A stretch of 64,000 nucleotides of DNA from Bordetella bronchialis (GTDB lineage Bacteria > Pseudomonadota > Gammaproteobacteria > Burkholderiales > Burkholderiaceae_B): positions 1,488,001-1,552,000 of the forward strand of contig NZ_CP016170.1 in assembly GCF_001676705.1 (NCBI RefSeq), written 5' to 3'. Both the position numbers and the translations under genes were made by a program. The notes under the pieces were generated by a model that saw only the letters and a list, made by a program, of their open reading frames with translations, was not told the DNA's origin and searched no databases. Every line of letters starts with the position of its first letter. The stretch's first letter is position 1. This document shows positions 33,006 to 41,740 of this stretch, in pieces.

Positions 33006-35305
33006 CGCCGCCACCCGCCGCCCACGATTACGTCGTCGCGGTGCGCACGCTCTGCGAGTTCACCGCGCGCCGCGGCGACCTGGACCTGCGCTTTACGCCC
33101 TCGCCATCGGCGCAGGAAGGCGTGGCGGGGCACAGCGCGGTCACCGCGCGGCGCGGGTCCGATTACGAAACGGAGATCGCGCTCAGCGGCTCGCATGGCC
33201 TGCTGCGTGTGCGTGGGCGGGCCGACGGCTATGACGCGCGCCGCAACCGCCTGGAAGAGATCAAGACGCACCGCGGCCGAGTCGAACGCATCCCGGAAAA
33301 CCATCGCGCGCTGCATTGGGCGCAGGCCAAGGTGTACGGCCATCTGCTGTGCCAGGCGCGCAAGCTGTCCGAGGTGGACGTCGCGCTGGTCTACTTCGAC
33401 ATCGGCAGCCAGCAGGAAACCGCGCTGGTGGAGACCTGCGGCGCCGACGCGCTACGCGCTTTCTTCATCGATCATTGCGAACGTTTCCTGCACTGGGCCC
33501 GGCAGGAGACGGCGCATCGCCGCGCGCGCGAGTCCGCCATGGCGGCTTTGCGCTTTCCGCATGGCGAATTCCGCGCCGGGCAGCGAGAGCTCGCCACGGC
33601 GACGTTTCGCGCGGCGCGGGACGGACATTGCGTGATGGCGCAGGCGCCCACGGGCATAGGCAAGACCATGGCGACGGTCTTTCCCATGCTCAAGGCCTGC
33701 GCCGGTACGTTGGACAAGGTGTTCTTCCTGTGCGCGAAAACCGCCGGAAGGCAATTGGCGCTGGATGCGCTGGACCGTGTGCGCCGCGATGCACCCGCCC
33801 TGCCGCTGCGTACCTTGGAGCTGGTCGCGCGCGAACAGGCCTGCGAGCATCCGGGCAAGGCCTGCCATGGCGACTCCTGTCCCTTGGCGCGCGGCTTCCA
33901 CGACCGCCTGCCCCAGGCGCGCGAGACGGCGCTGGCCGCGTACCGGATGAACCGCGCGGCCGTGAGCCAGGCCGCGCTGGCCCACGGCATATGCCCCTAC
34001 TTCCTGGGCCAGGAACTGGTGCGCTGGAGCGACGTGGTGGTGGGCGACTACAACTACTACTTCGATACCAGCGCGATGTTGTATGCGCTGACGACGGCCA
34101 ATCAATGGAAAGTGGGCCTGCTGGTCGACGAAGCGCACAACATGATAGAGCGCGCCCGCCGCATGTACAGCGTGCACCTGGGCCTGGATGAACTGGCCGC
34201 CGCGCGCCGCGTGGCGCCCGCGCCGCTGCGCAAGCCACTGGATGCGCTGCGGCGCGGATGGCGGGAGCTGCTCAAGCTGCAGGAAGAACCGTACCAGGTT
34301 TACGAACGCATTCCGCAATCGCTGATATCGAGGATGCAGCAGGCCGTCGCGGCGCTGGCCGACCACTTGGCGGAGCAGGGCGGCGAGGCCCCGGAAAACC
34401 TGTTGCGCTTCTACTTCGGCCTGCTGGCCTTTCTGCGGCTGGCCGATGCCTTCGGCGAGCATTCCCTATTCGACGTGACCCGCGATACCGGGCAGGGCAA
34501 GGCGCCGGCGCAGGGCAGCCTGGGCATACGCAATGTCGTGCCGGCTCCCTTCCTGGCGCCGCGGCTGGCGGGCGCGCATGGCGCCGTGCTGTTCTCCGCC
34601 ACTTTGAACCCCATGGACTTCTACCAGGATACGCTGGGCCTGCCGCGCGACTGCCGGCGCCTGGACGTGGCCGGGCCGTTTCGCGCCGAGCAGCTGTCCG
34701 TGCATCTTGTGGGCGGCGTGTCGACGCGCTACCGCGACCGCGATGCCTCCTTGCCGGCCATCGTGGAAATCATGGCAAGCGCGTATCGCCGGCAGCCCGG
34801 CAATTACTTGTGCTTTGCCAGCAGCTTCGAATACGCGGACCGCCTGGCCGGCCATATCCAGGCGCGCCATCCGGACCTGCCCGTGTGGCGGCAGGCCGCC
34901 GGGATGGATGCCGACGGCAGGCAGGCCTTCCTGGCCCGTTTCACGCCGGACGGCCAAGGGATGGGCTTCGCCGTGCTGGGCGGCGCCTTCGGCGAAGGCG
35001 TGGACCTGCCCGGCGACCGCCTGATCGGCGCGTTTATCGTGACGCTGGGCCTGCCGCAGGTGAATCCCGTGAACGAGCACATGATGCGGCGCATGCAGGC
35101 GCGCTTCGGCAATGGCTACGACTACACCTATCTGTACCCGGGCCTGCAGAAGGTCGTGCAGGCCGCGGGCCGGGTGATCCGCACGGAAAACGACCGGGGC
35201 AGCGTGTACCTCATCGACGACCGCTTCTGTCGCGCCAAGGTGCGCGCCCTGCTGCCGTCCTGGTGGCGGCCTCGCCTGCTGCCGCGGCCAACGCGGGAAA
35301 GCTGA
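33002..35305 (+). CDS. Fe-S DNA helicase (DinG/XPD-like) with N-terminal PD-(D/E)XK nuclease domain
   Basis: The protein has 767 residues. Residues 1-170 look like a Cas4/RecB-type nuclease: GRADG (D75), EEIKTH (E86-x-K88) and HWAQAKVYGHLL (Q109, Y112). The superfamily 2 helicase follows: Q-motif-like region FRAGQREL, Walker A APTGIGKT (215-222), four cysteines expected to hold a 4Fe-4S cluster (C281, C288, C293, C331), VDEAH (375-379), LFSATL, and QAAGRVIR (motif VI). Such XPD/DinG-family enzymes unwind DNA 5' to 3'. Coupled to FAN1 by ATGA and preceded by a LexA box, it likely acts with it in repair of crosslinked or blocked DNA. Confidence 0.9.
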   Translation: MTPPPAAHDYVVAVRTLCEFTARRGDLDLRFTPSPSAQEGVAGHSAVTARRGSDYETEIALSGSHGLLRVRGRADGYDARRNRLEEIKTHRGRVERIPENHRALHWAQAKVYGHLLCQARKLSEVDVALVYFDIGSQQETALVETCGADALRAFFIDHCERFLHWARQETAHRRARESAMAALRFPHGEFRAGQRELATATFRAARDGHCVMAQAPTGIGKTMATVFPMLKACAGTLDKVFFLCAKTAGRQLALDALDRVRRDAPALPLRTLELVAREQACEHPGKACHGDSCPLARGFHDRLPQARETALAAYRMNRAAVSQAALAHGICPYFLGQELVRWSDVVVGDYNYYFDTSAMLYALTTANQWKVGLLVDEAHNMIERARRMYSVHLGLDELAAARRVAPAPLRKPLDALRRGWRELLKLQEEPYQVYERIPQSLISRMQQAVAALADHLAEQGGEAPENLLRFYFGLLAFLRLADAFGEHSLFDVTRDTGQGKAPAQGSLGIRNVVPAPFLAPRLAGAHGAVLFSATLNPMDFYQDTLGLPRDCRRLDVAGPFRAEQLSVHLVGGVSTRYRDRDASLPAIVEIMASAYRRQPGNYLCFASSFEYADRLAGHIQARHPDLPVWRQAAGMDADGRQAFLARFTPDGQGMGFAVLGGAFGEGVDLPGDRLIGAFIVTLGLPQVNPVNEHMMRRMQARFGNGYDYTYLYPGLQKVVQAAGRVIRTENDRGSVYLIDDRFCRAKVRALLPSWWRPRLLPRPTRES

Positions 35306-35351
35306 CGCCGGCCATCCCGTCCGGCGGATACCGGCCGGCGCGTGGCGGGTC

Positions 35352-36176
35352 TCAGGATGAGGCCAGGTCGCGCATGAAGTGCAGCAGGGCCTGGCCGGGA
35401 TCGGCTTCCTGCGACGAGACGACCCGTATGCCCCATTGCGCCAGCACCGCCCTGGCCACCGGGTTGTCCTGGTGCCAGAACAGATAGGAAGGCGGCCGAT
35501 GGCAGACGTCGCGCGGGCTCTCCCAAAGCCTGGCGAGCTTCCAGAACAGCATGCGGATGTTGATATCCGAAATGCTGTAGCCGATGAACAGGACCGGGCG
35601 CACGAGCAGATCGGCGCGCAGTCTCAGGTCCAGCGGCGTATCGAAGCCCAGGCGTTCGAAATACCCGCTTTCGCCCAGGACGAGGGATGCCGGATCGTCC
35701 AGGTCGCCATGGAACTTGATGATCGGCCGCACGTCGGTTTCCGCCAGGGCGGCCAGGTCCTTGACGCCGGTCACCTTCAGGTAGGGCCTGCCGTGGTGCT
35801 CATGCGCGGCTTCCAGCCAGTGGTCGAAGTTCGTCGTGTAGATGGCATGGAAGCGTCCCTGCACGATCAGGCGGTGGATTTCGGAGGCGCCGACATCGAC
35901 ATCGCGCTGATTCCACTCCTTCAGCAGCCATTCGTGCAACTGCTCGGCGCCCAGCCTCAGCCGGTAGTACTCGGCCAGCGTCTGCACGTCGCCGTACTCG
36001 CAGAATGCCTTGGGATCCTGCTCCAGCTGTCGCGCGATCCATTCGGCGAATTCCGGCGCCGTGGGCAGTCCCAGCCCGGCCGACACGCCGGCACCCGCGA
36101 AAAGGATGAGACGGCCGTCGGCGTACGCCTGCCGGAGTTCTGCCAGGGGATCGGGATCTTCATCGGGGGAATGCAT
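35352..36176 (-). CDS. SIR2-like domain protein
   Basis: The protein has 274 residues from the ATG at 36176; the frame runs on upstream but only as the antisense of an N/Q-rich gene. SIR2_2-type motifs are LILFAGAGVSAGLGLPTAPEF (NAD loop, about 24-43), YTTNFDHWLE (114-121) and IIKFHGDLDDP (153-162, with H156 in the catalytic position), then LFIGYSISDINIRMLFWKL. There is no second domain. Stand-alone and fused SIR2-like proteins often act as NADases in phage defence, but others are deacylases. It is convergent with the fan1-helicase operon (46 nt between stops). Confidence 0.82.
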   Translation of the reverse strand: MHSPDEDPDPLAELRQAYADGRLILFAGAGVSAGLGLPTAPEFAEWIARQLEQDPKAFCEYGDVQTLAEYYRLRLGAEQLHEWLLKEWNQRDVDVGASEIHRLIVQGRFHAIYTTNFDHWLEAAHEHHGRPYLKVTGVKDLAALAETDVRPIIKFHGDLDDPASLVLGESGYFERLGFDTPLDLRLRADLLVRPVLFIGYSISDINIRMLFWKLARLWESPRDVCHRPPSYLFWHQDNPVARAVLAQWGIRVVSSQEADPGQALLHFMRDLASS

Positions 36177-36357
36177 GGCGGTCGTGAGGCAAGGCGTGTA
36201 CCCGGATTGGCAGGAAAGGGCGATGCGAGTCGGTCTTGCTGAACCTGGGGCCGTCCGCCCGGGCCATGACGCTGGCCGATGGTGCCGGGTACAGCTATTG
36301 CTCCAAAGGGATGCGGCATTTCGCCGCAAACCTTCTTGCCTTCGGATGGAGCACGCC

Positions 36358-36531
36358 ATGACGCAGCAGAACCAGAACGAGCAGAATCGCAACCAGCAGA
36401 ACCAGCAGAACAACCAGAATCGGCAGCAGAACCAGCAAAACAACCAGAACCGGCAACAGGAACAGCAGAACAACCAGAACCGGCAGCAGAACCAGCAGGA
36501 CCGCAACGAGCAAGAGCGCAACCGCCGCTAA
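36358..36531 (+). CDS. Asn/Gln-rich low-complexity peptide
   Basis: The peptide has 57 residues, starting at the ATG at 36358 with GGAG seven bases upstream. After MT the chain is almost entirely N and Q with regularly spaced R, D and E (QQNQQNNQNRQQ repeated three times), then DRNEQERNRR. The DNA carries the same repeat imperfectly. It is certainly disordered and has prion-like composition. A rho-independent terminator follows immediately, so it is a monocistronic, probably highly expressed gene. The function is unknown. Confidence 0.75.
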   Translation: MTQQNQNEQNRNQQNQQNNQNRQQNQQNNQNRQQEQQNNQNRQQNQQDRNEQERNRR

Positions 36532-36552
36532 GCCCCGTCGCGCAGCAGTGCA

Positions 36553-36579
36553 AAGAGCCGCCCGCGGGCGGCTCTTTTT
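36553..36579 (+). terminator. Rho-independent terminator
   Basis: The perfect stem AGAGCCGCCC/GGGCGGCTCT with a two-base loop (GC) is followed by TTTTT. It ends the N/Q-rich gene and separates it from the peptidase gene. Confidence 0.9.
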
Positions 36580-36603
36580 GGCTGGACAGGAATGGGAACT
36601 GGC

Positions 36604-38586
36604 ATGCAAAAGGCTTTCGAGGTTCACGATATCTGCCTGTACCGCACGATCACCGATCTGGACTGCGTCCGGTCCACCGAAATCGCCGCCTGCTCGGTCG
36701 AAGCGGCCGATGAGGAGAACGACGGCACGCGGACACAGATATGGCTGGTACCCCTGGATGGCGGCGATCCGCGACAACTGACCTTCGGCCAATCGGATAG
36801 CTCCCCGCGGTGGTCGCCCGATGGCAGCCGCCTTGCATTTCTATCGAATCGCGGCCACGGGCAACAGGTCTACCTGATCGATCCACATGGCGGAGAAGCC
36901 ATGCAGCTGAGCCGTACCGCCTCGGGCGTGTCCTCCCTGGAATGGGCGCCGGATGGGCGCAGCCTGGTGGTGTGTTGCACCCTGACGGTGGATCCGGAGA
37001 TCCGCGGCGACCATGGCAAGGAACAGGATACGGCCCGCGGTCCGGATGCGCCCAGGGTCTGCTGGCGCCTGCCGTACAAATTGGACGGGGTAGGCTATAC
37101 GCTGGATTCCGAAATCCATGCCTACCTGCTGGATGCGCAGACCGGCGAACACAAGCCGCTGACGGAAGGCGCGTACCAGGTCAACAGCATACGGTTCTCT
37201 CCCGACAGCCGGCGCATTGCCTATACGCGCCCGCGGGAAGGACGGCTGGCGCATCGTACGGATATGTGGCTGATGAATGCGGACGGCAGCGGTCAGCGGC
37301 AGGCCACTTCCGACCTGGCGTCGGTGTCGTATCCGAAGTGGTCGCCCGACGGGCGCTACATCGCCTTGACGGGCAGCCTGCAGGATGGCGATGCCCAGAT
37401 GCGCCTCTGGATCTACGATGTGGAGCGCGGCTGCGTCGAGGCCCTGGGACCGGATTGGATCGAAGTGGTGTCGGGCCAATCCGTGCATTGGTCCCTGGAC
37501 GGCACCAGCCTGGTGGCGCTGCTGGCGCGCAACGGCCGCCAGGAGGTGGTCTCCGTCTCGGTGCCGGATGGCCGCGTCGCCACGATACTGGGCTGCGACC
37601 GGCATATCGCGCGCGTCGCTTGCACCGCCCGCCACCTGGCCTGCGTCAGCCAGGACGCCGCGTGCCCCGGGGAGATCTGGCGCGCGGACCGCGACGGATT
37701 GAAAGAGACGCGTGTCAGCGACTTCAACGCCTGGTGGAGCGAGCGCCTGCCTCCGCGGGTCGAGATGCGGCGCTTCATTGTGCCGGACGGCGATCGCGGG
37801 ACCGAAGAGATCGACGGCTGGCTGCTGCGGCCGGTGGACGCCAAGGGACCGACGCCTTTGCTGGTGGACGCGCACGGCGGACCGGCCAGCTATGCCCTGT
37901 TGGACTTCAATATGCACGCCTACTGGTATGTGCTGATTTCCCGGGGATGGAGCGTGCTGGCCTTGAAGCCGGTGGGGTCCAGCAGCTACGGACGGCCTTT
38001 CAGTTCGCGCCTGCGCGAGAACTGGGGCAGGTACGACCTGGACCAGCATCTGGCTGCGGTAGAGACCCTGCGCAAGGAGGGTATCGCCGACGAGCGGCTG
38101 GCCATCGCGGGAAAATCCTATGGCGGCTTTCTCAGCGCATGGGCGATCTGCAATTCCACGGCCTTCCGCGCGGCGGTGGTATGTGCCCCGGTTACCAGCC
38201 TGGAGAACCACTTCGGCAGTTCGGATAGCGGCTATTACGCGGATACGTATTCGATGTACGGGGACGCCGCGGTCAAGCGCGATGCCATGCGGGAACTCTC
38301 GCCCATGGACTATGTGGAGAACATCCGGACCCCGACACTGATCCTGCAAGGCGAGGCGGACGACCGCTGCCCCAAATGCCAGGCCGAGGAGCTCTTCGTC
38401 GGCATCATGGCGTCGACCTGGACGCCGGCCGAAATGGTGCTCTACCCGGAAGCCACGCACCACTTCCTGGAAAGCGGGAAACCTTCGCGGCGCATGGACG
38501 CGGTGACCCGGCTGGTCGGCTGGGTGGAAAAGTGGATCGATGTCGACGTCCAGCCGCGAAAGCGCGAGGAAGCGCCGCGGAGCTAG
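36604..38586 (+). CDS. S9 family (acylaminoacyl/dipeptidyl) peptidase
   Basis: The protein has 660 residues from MQKAFEVHDI; an in-frame ATG at 36592 is possible but its ribosome site is too close. The N-terminal half is a WD-like beta-propeller (SSPRWSPDGSRLAFLSNR, VNSIRFSPDSRRIAYTR, SYPKWSPDGRYIALTG). The C-terminal alpha/beta-hydrolase has the nucleophile in AIAGKSYGGFLSAW (GxSxGG), the acid in GEADDRCP and the histidine in EATHHFLESG. No signal peptide is visible, so it is cytoplasmic. It cleaves short peptides. Confidence 0.9.
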   Translation: MQKAFEVHDICLYRTITDLDCVRSTEIAACSVEAADEENDGTRTQIWLVPLDGGDPRQLTFGQSDSSPRWSPDGSRLAFLSNRGHGQQVYLIDPHGGEAMQLSRTASGVSSLEWAPDGRSLVVCCTLTVDPEIRGDHGKEQDTARGPDAPRVCWRLPYKLDGVGYTLDSEIHAYLLDAQTGEHKPLTEGAYQVNSIRFSPDSRRIAYTRPREGRLAHRTDMWLMNADGSGQRQATSDLASVSYPKWSPDGRYIALTGSLQDGDAQMRLWIYDVERGCVEALGPDWIEVVSGQSVHWSLDGTSLVALLARNGRQEVVSVSVPDGRVATILGCDRHIARVACTARHLACVSQDAACPGEIWRADRDGLKETRVSDFNAWWSERLPPRVEMRRFIVPDGDRGTEEIDGWLLRPVDAKGPTPLLVDAHGGPASYALLDFNMHAYWYVLISRGWSVLALKPVGSSSYGRPFSSRLRENWGRYDLDQHLAAVETLRKEGIADERLAIAGKSYGGFLSAWAICNSTAFRAAVVCAPVTSLENHFGSSDSGYYADTYSMYGDAAVKRDAMRELSPMDYVENIRTPTLILQGEADDRCPKCQAEELFVGIMASTWTPAEMVLYPEATHHFLESGKPSRRMDAVTRLVGWVEKWIDVDVQPRKREEAPRS

Positions 38587-38625
38587 GCGCCCGCCGCCAC
38601 CAGGCCTTGCCTTGCGGCGGTGCCC

Positions 38626-39609
38626 TCAGGTGGACTTTTGCACCAGGCCGCGCAACTGTTCGCACACCGCTGACAGCCGGTCGGCCTCGCGCAGCGCCTG
38701 CTCCGCCTGGGCGGTATCTCCGTGCGGCAGGGCCTCCGCCATGCGGCGGATGATCAGCGACTTTTCCGTCAGGGAGCGTAGCGCCGCCCACAGGAACACT
38801 TCCGCGGTGTCCGCCTGCACGTTCGCGAGCGACTCCAGCGTGAAGGCGTGACCCATATGGCAGCGATAGCGCATTGGCCGTGTGTCGTTCAGCTCGAACA
38901 AGGCGCCGCCACAGTCAGGGCAGGTCAGTGCGGAGGGATGCGCGATCGTCGTCAGATTCTCGATGATGCTCTGGCCGAGCGTCATGGCATGCTCCCGCCG
39001 GACATGGTCCGGCACATTCACGGTCTGTCCGCCGGGTCGGGACTGCGCCAAGGTTCCAAGCAAGGCGCCCATGCCGGCAAGCGGAACGATGTGATCCACC
39101 TCGACATTCGCGATCGCGCTGCGGGGCATGTCGGCCTGCTCCGCATCGGCCGGATCCTGCACCACGGCGATGCCGCCGCAGTCCTTGATGGCCTTAAGCC
39201 CCGCGGTGCCGTCGTCCAGCATGCCGGTCAGGATGACGCCCGCGGCCCGCTCGCGGTAGGCCAGGGCCACCGACCGGAACAAGGGGTCGATGGAGGGCCG
39301 GGCGTGGTTCTCCTTGGGGCCCGGGTCCAGCATGATGGTGTCCTTGTCGACCAGCATATGGCGATCCGGAGGTGCCACGTAGATGGTGCCGGCCTGGATG
39401 CGTTCGCCGTGCGCGGGAAACTTCGCGGGGTTAGGCCCTTGCCGGTCGATCAGCGCATCCAGCTGGCTGGCATGCGCGCCGATGTGCTGGACGATGAAAA
39501 CCGGCACGGGAATGTCGGCCGGAAGTTCGGCGACCAATCGCAGGATCGCGGTGACACCTCCCCAGGAAGCGCCGATGGCGATGCACCGGTCGGTAAGATA
39601 AGAAGACAT
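38626..39609 (-). CDS. Stand-alone CheB-type methylesterase with C-terminal zinc-ribbon-like domain
   Basis: The protein has 327 residues from the ATG at 39609, chosen for AAGGA upstream (an ATG at 39654 is the alternative). The CheB catalytic triad motifs are present: IGASWGGVTAI (Ser), FIVQHIGAH (His) and GVILTGMLDDGTAGL (Asp). There is no receiver domain in front. After the esterase domain, at about 230-275, CPDCGGALFELNDTRPMRYRCHMGHAF looks like a zinc ribbon, followed by helices. Proteins of this architecture are found outside chemotaxis operons; the substrate receptor is unknown. It converges with the S9 peptidase gene. Confidence 0.88.
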   Translation of the reverse strand: MSSYLTDRCIAIGASWGGVTAILRLVAELPADIPVPVFIVQHIGAHASQLDALIDRQGPNPAKFPAHGERIQAGTIYVAPPDRHMLVDKDTIMLDPGPKENHARPSIDPLFRSVALAYRERAAGVILTGMLDDGTAGLKAIKDCGGIAVVQDPADAEQADMPRSAIANVEVDHIVPLAGMGALLGTLAQSRPGGQTVNVPDHVRREHAMTLGQSIIENLTTIAHPSALTCPDCGGALFELNDTRPMRYRCHMGHAFTLESLANVQADTAEVFLWAALRSLTEKSLIIRRMAEALPHGDTAQAEQALREADRLSAVCEQLRGLVQKST

Positions 39610-39737
39610 GGCGTCGTCCTTGGGCGCCGGGACGCCGTCGTAGTCGTTGTGCATCACGCGGTCCCGGGCGCGGATAAGGATCGGCAGCAACTGCTGTGCC
39701 GGGCGGCCGGAACCCAGGCGTCGTTCCACCCGCACAT

Positions 39738-39781
39738 AAAAAAACGCCGCGGCGGGCTCCAGCATGCCCGATCCGCGGCGT
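39738..39781 (-). terminator. Terminator of the Mn-catalase gene
   Basis: On the minus strand ACGCCGCGG and CCGCGGCGT pair around an inner hairpin (CGGGC...GCCCG), and TTTTTTT follows. It lies 15 nt past the catalase stop. Confidence 0.85.
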
Positions 39782-39796
39782 AGCGGGGATCCCTGC

Positions 39797-40687
39797 TCAG
39801 GTCGTGGTTCCGGGTTCCGCATTGCCCGCGCCCAATTCCGCGCCGGTCCGCGGATTGGATTGCGGGTCCGATGCGGTGCGAGCCATCAGGCCCTGTACCG
39901 CCGTGGTCTCGTCGGCATCCAGCTGCACCGTGGCCATGCCGTCGCCGTCCTGCGGGCCGGCCTCGCTGGCGCTGGCGACGAACTCGAAGTTCTCGTCGCT
40001 GTTCCAGGGGCCGCGCGTGTCGCCTTCGCCTTCGGACATATTGAAGTAGGTGTTGGCGAAACGCGGGTCGGGCGGCAGCTTGCCCGGGGGGAAGTTGGGC
40101 TGCATGGAGTACAGCGCCTTTTCGAAGGACCGCTGGTGCGAGACTTCGCGCGTCATCAGGAAGGTCAGCGCATCCTTCACGCCGGGGTCGTCGGTGACGT
40201 TGATCAGGCGCTCGTAGATGATCTTGGCGCGCGCTTCGGCCGCGATGTTCGAGCGCAGGTCACACGAGGGATCGCCGATGGAATCGATGTAGCCGGCGTT
40301 CCACAGCTGCCCGCCCGAATTGATCAGCGCCGGCCCGCCGCCGTACAGGACCTGGGTGACATGGGAATCGTTGCCGGGACCGCTCACCGCGCGGTAAAGC
40401 TCGGCTTCGGTATCGACGGCCTCCGCGAGCTGGCCCTTGGCGCCCTTGTTCAACATGGCCACCAGCGTTCCGATGACTTCCAGGTGACTGAGCTCTTCGG
40501 TGGCGATGTCGATCAGCATGTCCTTGCGGCCCGGGTCTTCCTCGGCGACGTACTGCGTGAAGTAGCGCATGGCGGCGGCCAGTTCGCCTTGCGGGCCGCC
40601 GAACTGCTCCAGCAGCAGGTTGGCCAGTCCGGGGTTGCTGCTCTGGACGCGCACCGTGTATTGCAGTCGTTTGTTGTGGGCAAACAT
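39797..40687 (-). CDS. Manganese catalase
   Basis: The protein has 296 residues. The ATG at 40687 has GGAGG just upstream. Two ferritin-like helix pairs with the di-Mn ligands are visible: GGPQGELAAAMRYFTQY, DIATEELSHLEVIGT and AAEARAKIIYERLI, LMTREVSHQRSFEKAL. The flexible C-terminus (PPGKLPPDPRFANTYFNMSEG) is typical of KatN-like enzymes. It dismutates hydrogen peroxide in the cytoplasm. The frame stays open upstream, but the earlier part overlaps the DUF892 gene antisense-free spacer and has no start signal. Confidence 0.93.
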   Translation of the reverse strand: MFAHNKRLQYTVRVQSSNPGLANLLLEQFGGPQGELAAAMRYFTQYVAEEDPGRKDMLIDIATEELSHLEVIGTLVAMLNKGAKGQLAEAVDTEAELYRAVSGPGNDSHVTQVLYGGGPALINSGGQLWNAGYIDSIGDPSCDLRSNIAAEARAKIIYERLINVTDDPGVKDALTFLMTREVSHQRSFEKALYSMQPNFPPGKLPPDPRFANTYFNMSEGEGDTRGPWNSDENFEFVASASEAGPQDGDGMATVQLDADETTAVQGLMARTASDPQSNPRTGAELGAGNAEPGTTT

Positions 40688-40761
40688 AAATCCTCCAGTC
40701 GATCGGCAGGATCGGCGGCCGCGAACCCGGCGGGCCCGCCAGCGTGCCGACGGTTGTGGTT

Positions 40762-41316
40762 TCAGACCTTGGCCTTGGCGCCGGGGGTCTGGGCCAATTC
40801 CAGGAAACGCCGCGAAACGCCGGCCAGGTTGTGCGCGAGCCAGTCCGCCATCGCCTGCTCCTCGGGCAGGATGCGTTCGCAGATGGCCATGGTTTCGCGG
40901 TCCCCCACCATGCGCGCGGCCTCGATCAGGTTGCGATACGAGGCGATCTCGAAATGCTCGAAGGCGTAGCTCATCATCCCGCCCTTGACGATTTCGTCGC
41001 TGGCGAACATGCCCGCGGCGCCCTGCATGCCGGCCATGGCCTTGCCCGCCAGGTCCTTCAACGCGGAGGTGTCGCCGCCGCGCCGTTCTATGCACTGCGC
41101 GATGAGCTGGGCCTGGTTGCGCGTTTCCTCGATGTGCTTTTCGATGCGCAGCTTCAGGTCCGGGTAGCTTTCTATGCGCTTGGCCATCGCCGTCAACATG
41201 GTCTCGGCCTGCTGCTCCATGGCGTGCGCGTCACGCAGCCAATCCATGAAGTGCGATTCCAGTACATCCGGGTCTATCGTCGCCGCAGTGCTTGCGGTGC
41301 TTGCGGTGCTTTCCAT
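40762..41316 (-). CDS. DUF892 (YciE/YciF-like) ferritin-like protein
   Basis: The protein has 184 residues. After a short Ser/Thr/Ala leader it has four long helices with carboxylate-histidine patterns: FMDWLRDAHAMEQQAETML, LRIEKHIEETRNQAQLIAQCIE, MMSYAFEHFEIASYRNLIEAA and ICERILPEEQAMADWLAHNL. Family members are stress-induced ferritin-like proteins. It is 74 nt upstream of the Mn-catalase gene on the same strand, and the pair forms a peroxide or desiccation defence unit. Confidence 0.9.
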   Translation of the reverse strand: MESTASTASTAATIDPDVLESHFMDWLRDAHAMEQQAETMLTAMAKRIESYPDLKLRIEKHIEETRNQAQLIAQCIERRGGDTSALKDLAGKAMAGMQGAAGMFASDEIVKGGMMSYAFEHFEIASYRNLIEAARMVGDRETMAICERILPEEQAMADWLAHNLAGVSRRFLELAQTPGAKAKV

Positions 41317-41740
41317 CGCGATCTCCTGTAAGCGTTATCGCCGGGCGTCCCGATGCGGTGCGGCCGCGGCCTGGCTGACGTGGCCCAAGGGCGCATGTGC
41401 CGTTCCCGTCCGCCGCATCCAGGTCTATATGCTGGACATTGATCCGGCGTAGCGCATGGATGGATTGAGAAATCGCAAGGTCCGCGCCCTGTGCGGCGGC
41501 GCGGTCCGCATGGCGCGCCGTGCGCGGGAAACGCCGGCCCGCTACCTACAAAGCAGGGGTAAGGCCTACTCAACCTGCGCCGGCGGCCCTGTGTGTCCGG
41601 CGCCTTGCCCCTTTGCTTCGCCGCCGCCCTCCTGGCGCGCGCGGACGGCCGGCGCCTTTCCCGCCCGCCTGCCCGGGAAGGACGGCTATCCCGGGAGCGC
41701 CGGATGCGCCCAGCGTGGCGTTTCCAAGGGAGAAGCCATC
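41317..41740. other. Divergent spacer between DUF892 and the dehydrogenase operon
   Basis: No gene is supported here. The frames that cross it lack ribosome sites and continue out of frame with known families. It must hold the promoters of the minus-strand peroxide genes (AT-richer patch near 41430-41470) and of the plus-strand operon starting at 41741, whose ribosome site is AAGGGAG. Confidence 0.5.

Noticed and set aside
35352..36176. SIR2-like gene as an ordinary CobB deacylase
   Set aside because: The Zn-binding four-cysteine module of CobB is absent and the motifs match the SIR2_2 group; the exact activity is left open.
36313..36521. Cys/Phe/Trp-rich N-terminal extension of the SIR2-like frame
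   Set aside because: It is the antisense of the N/Q-rich gene. The SIR2 domain begins right after the ATG at 36176.
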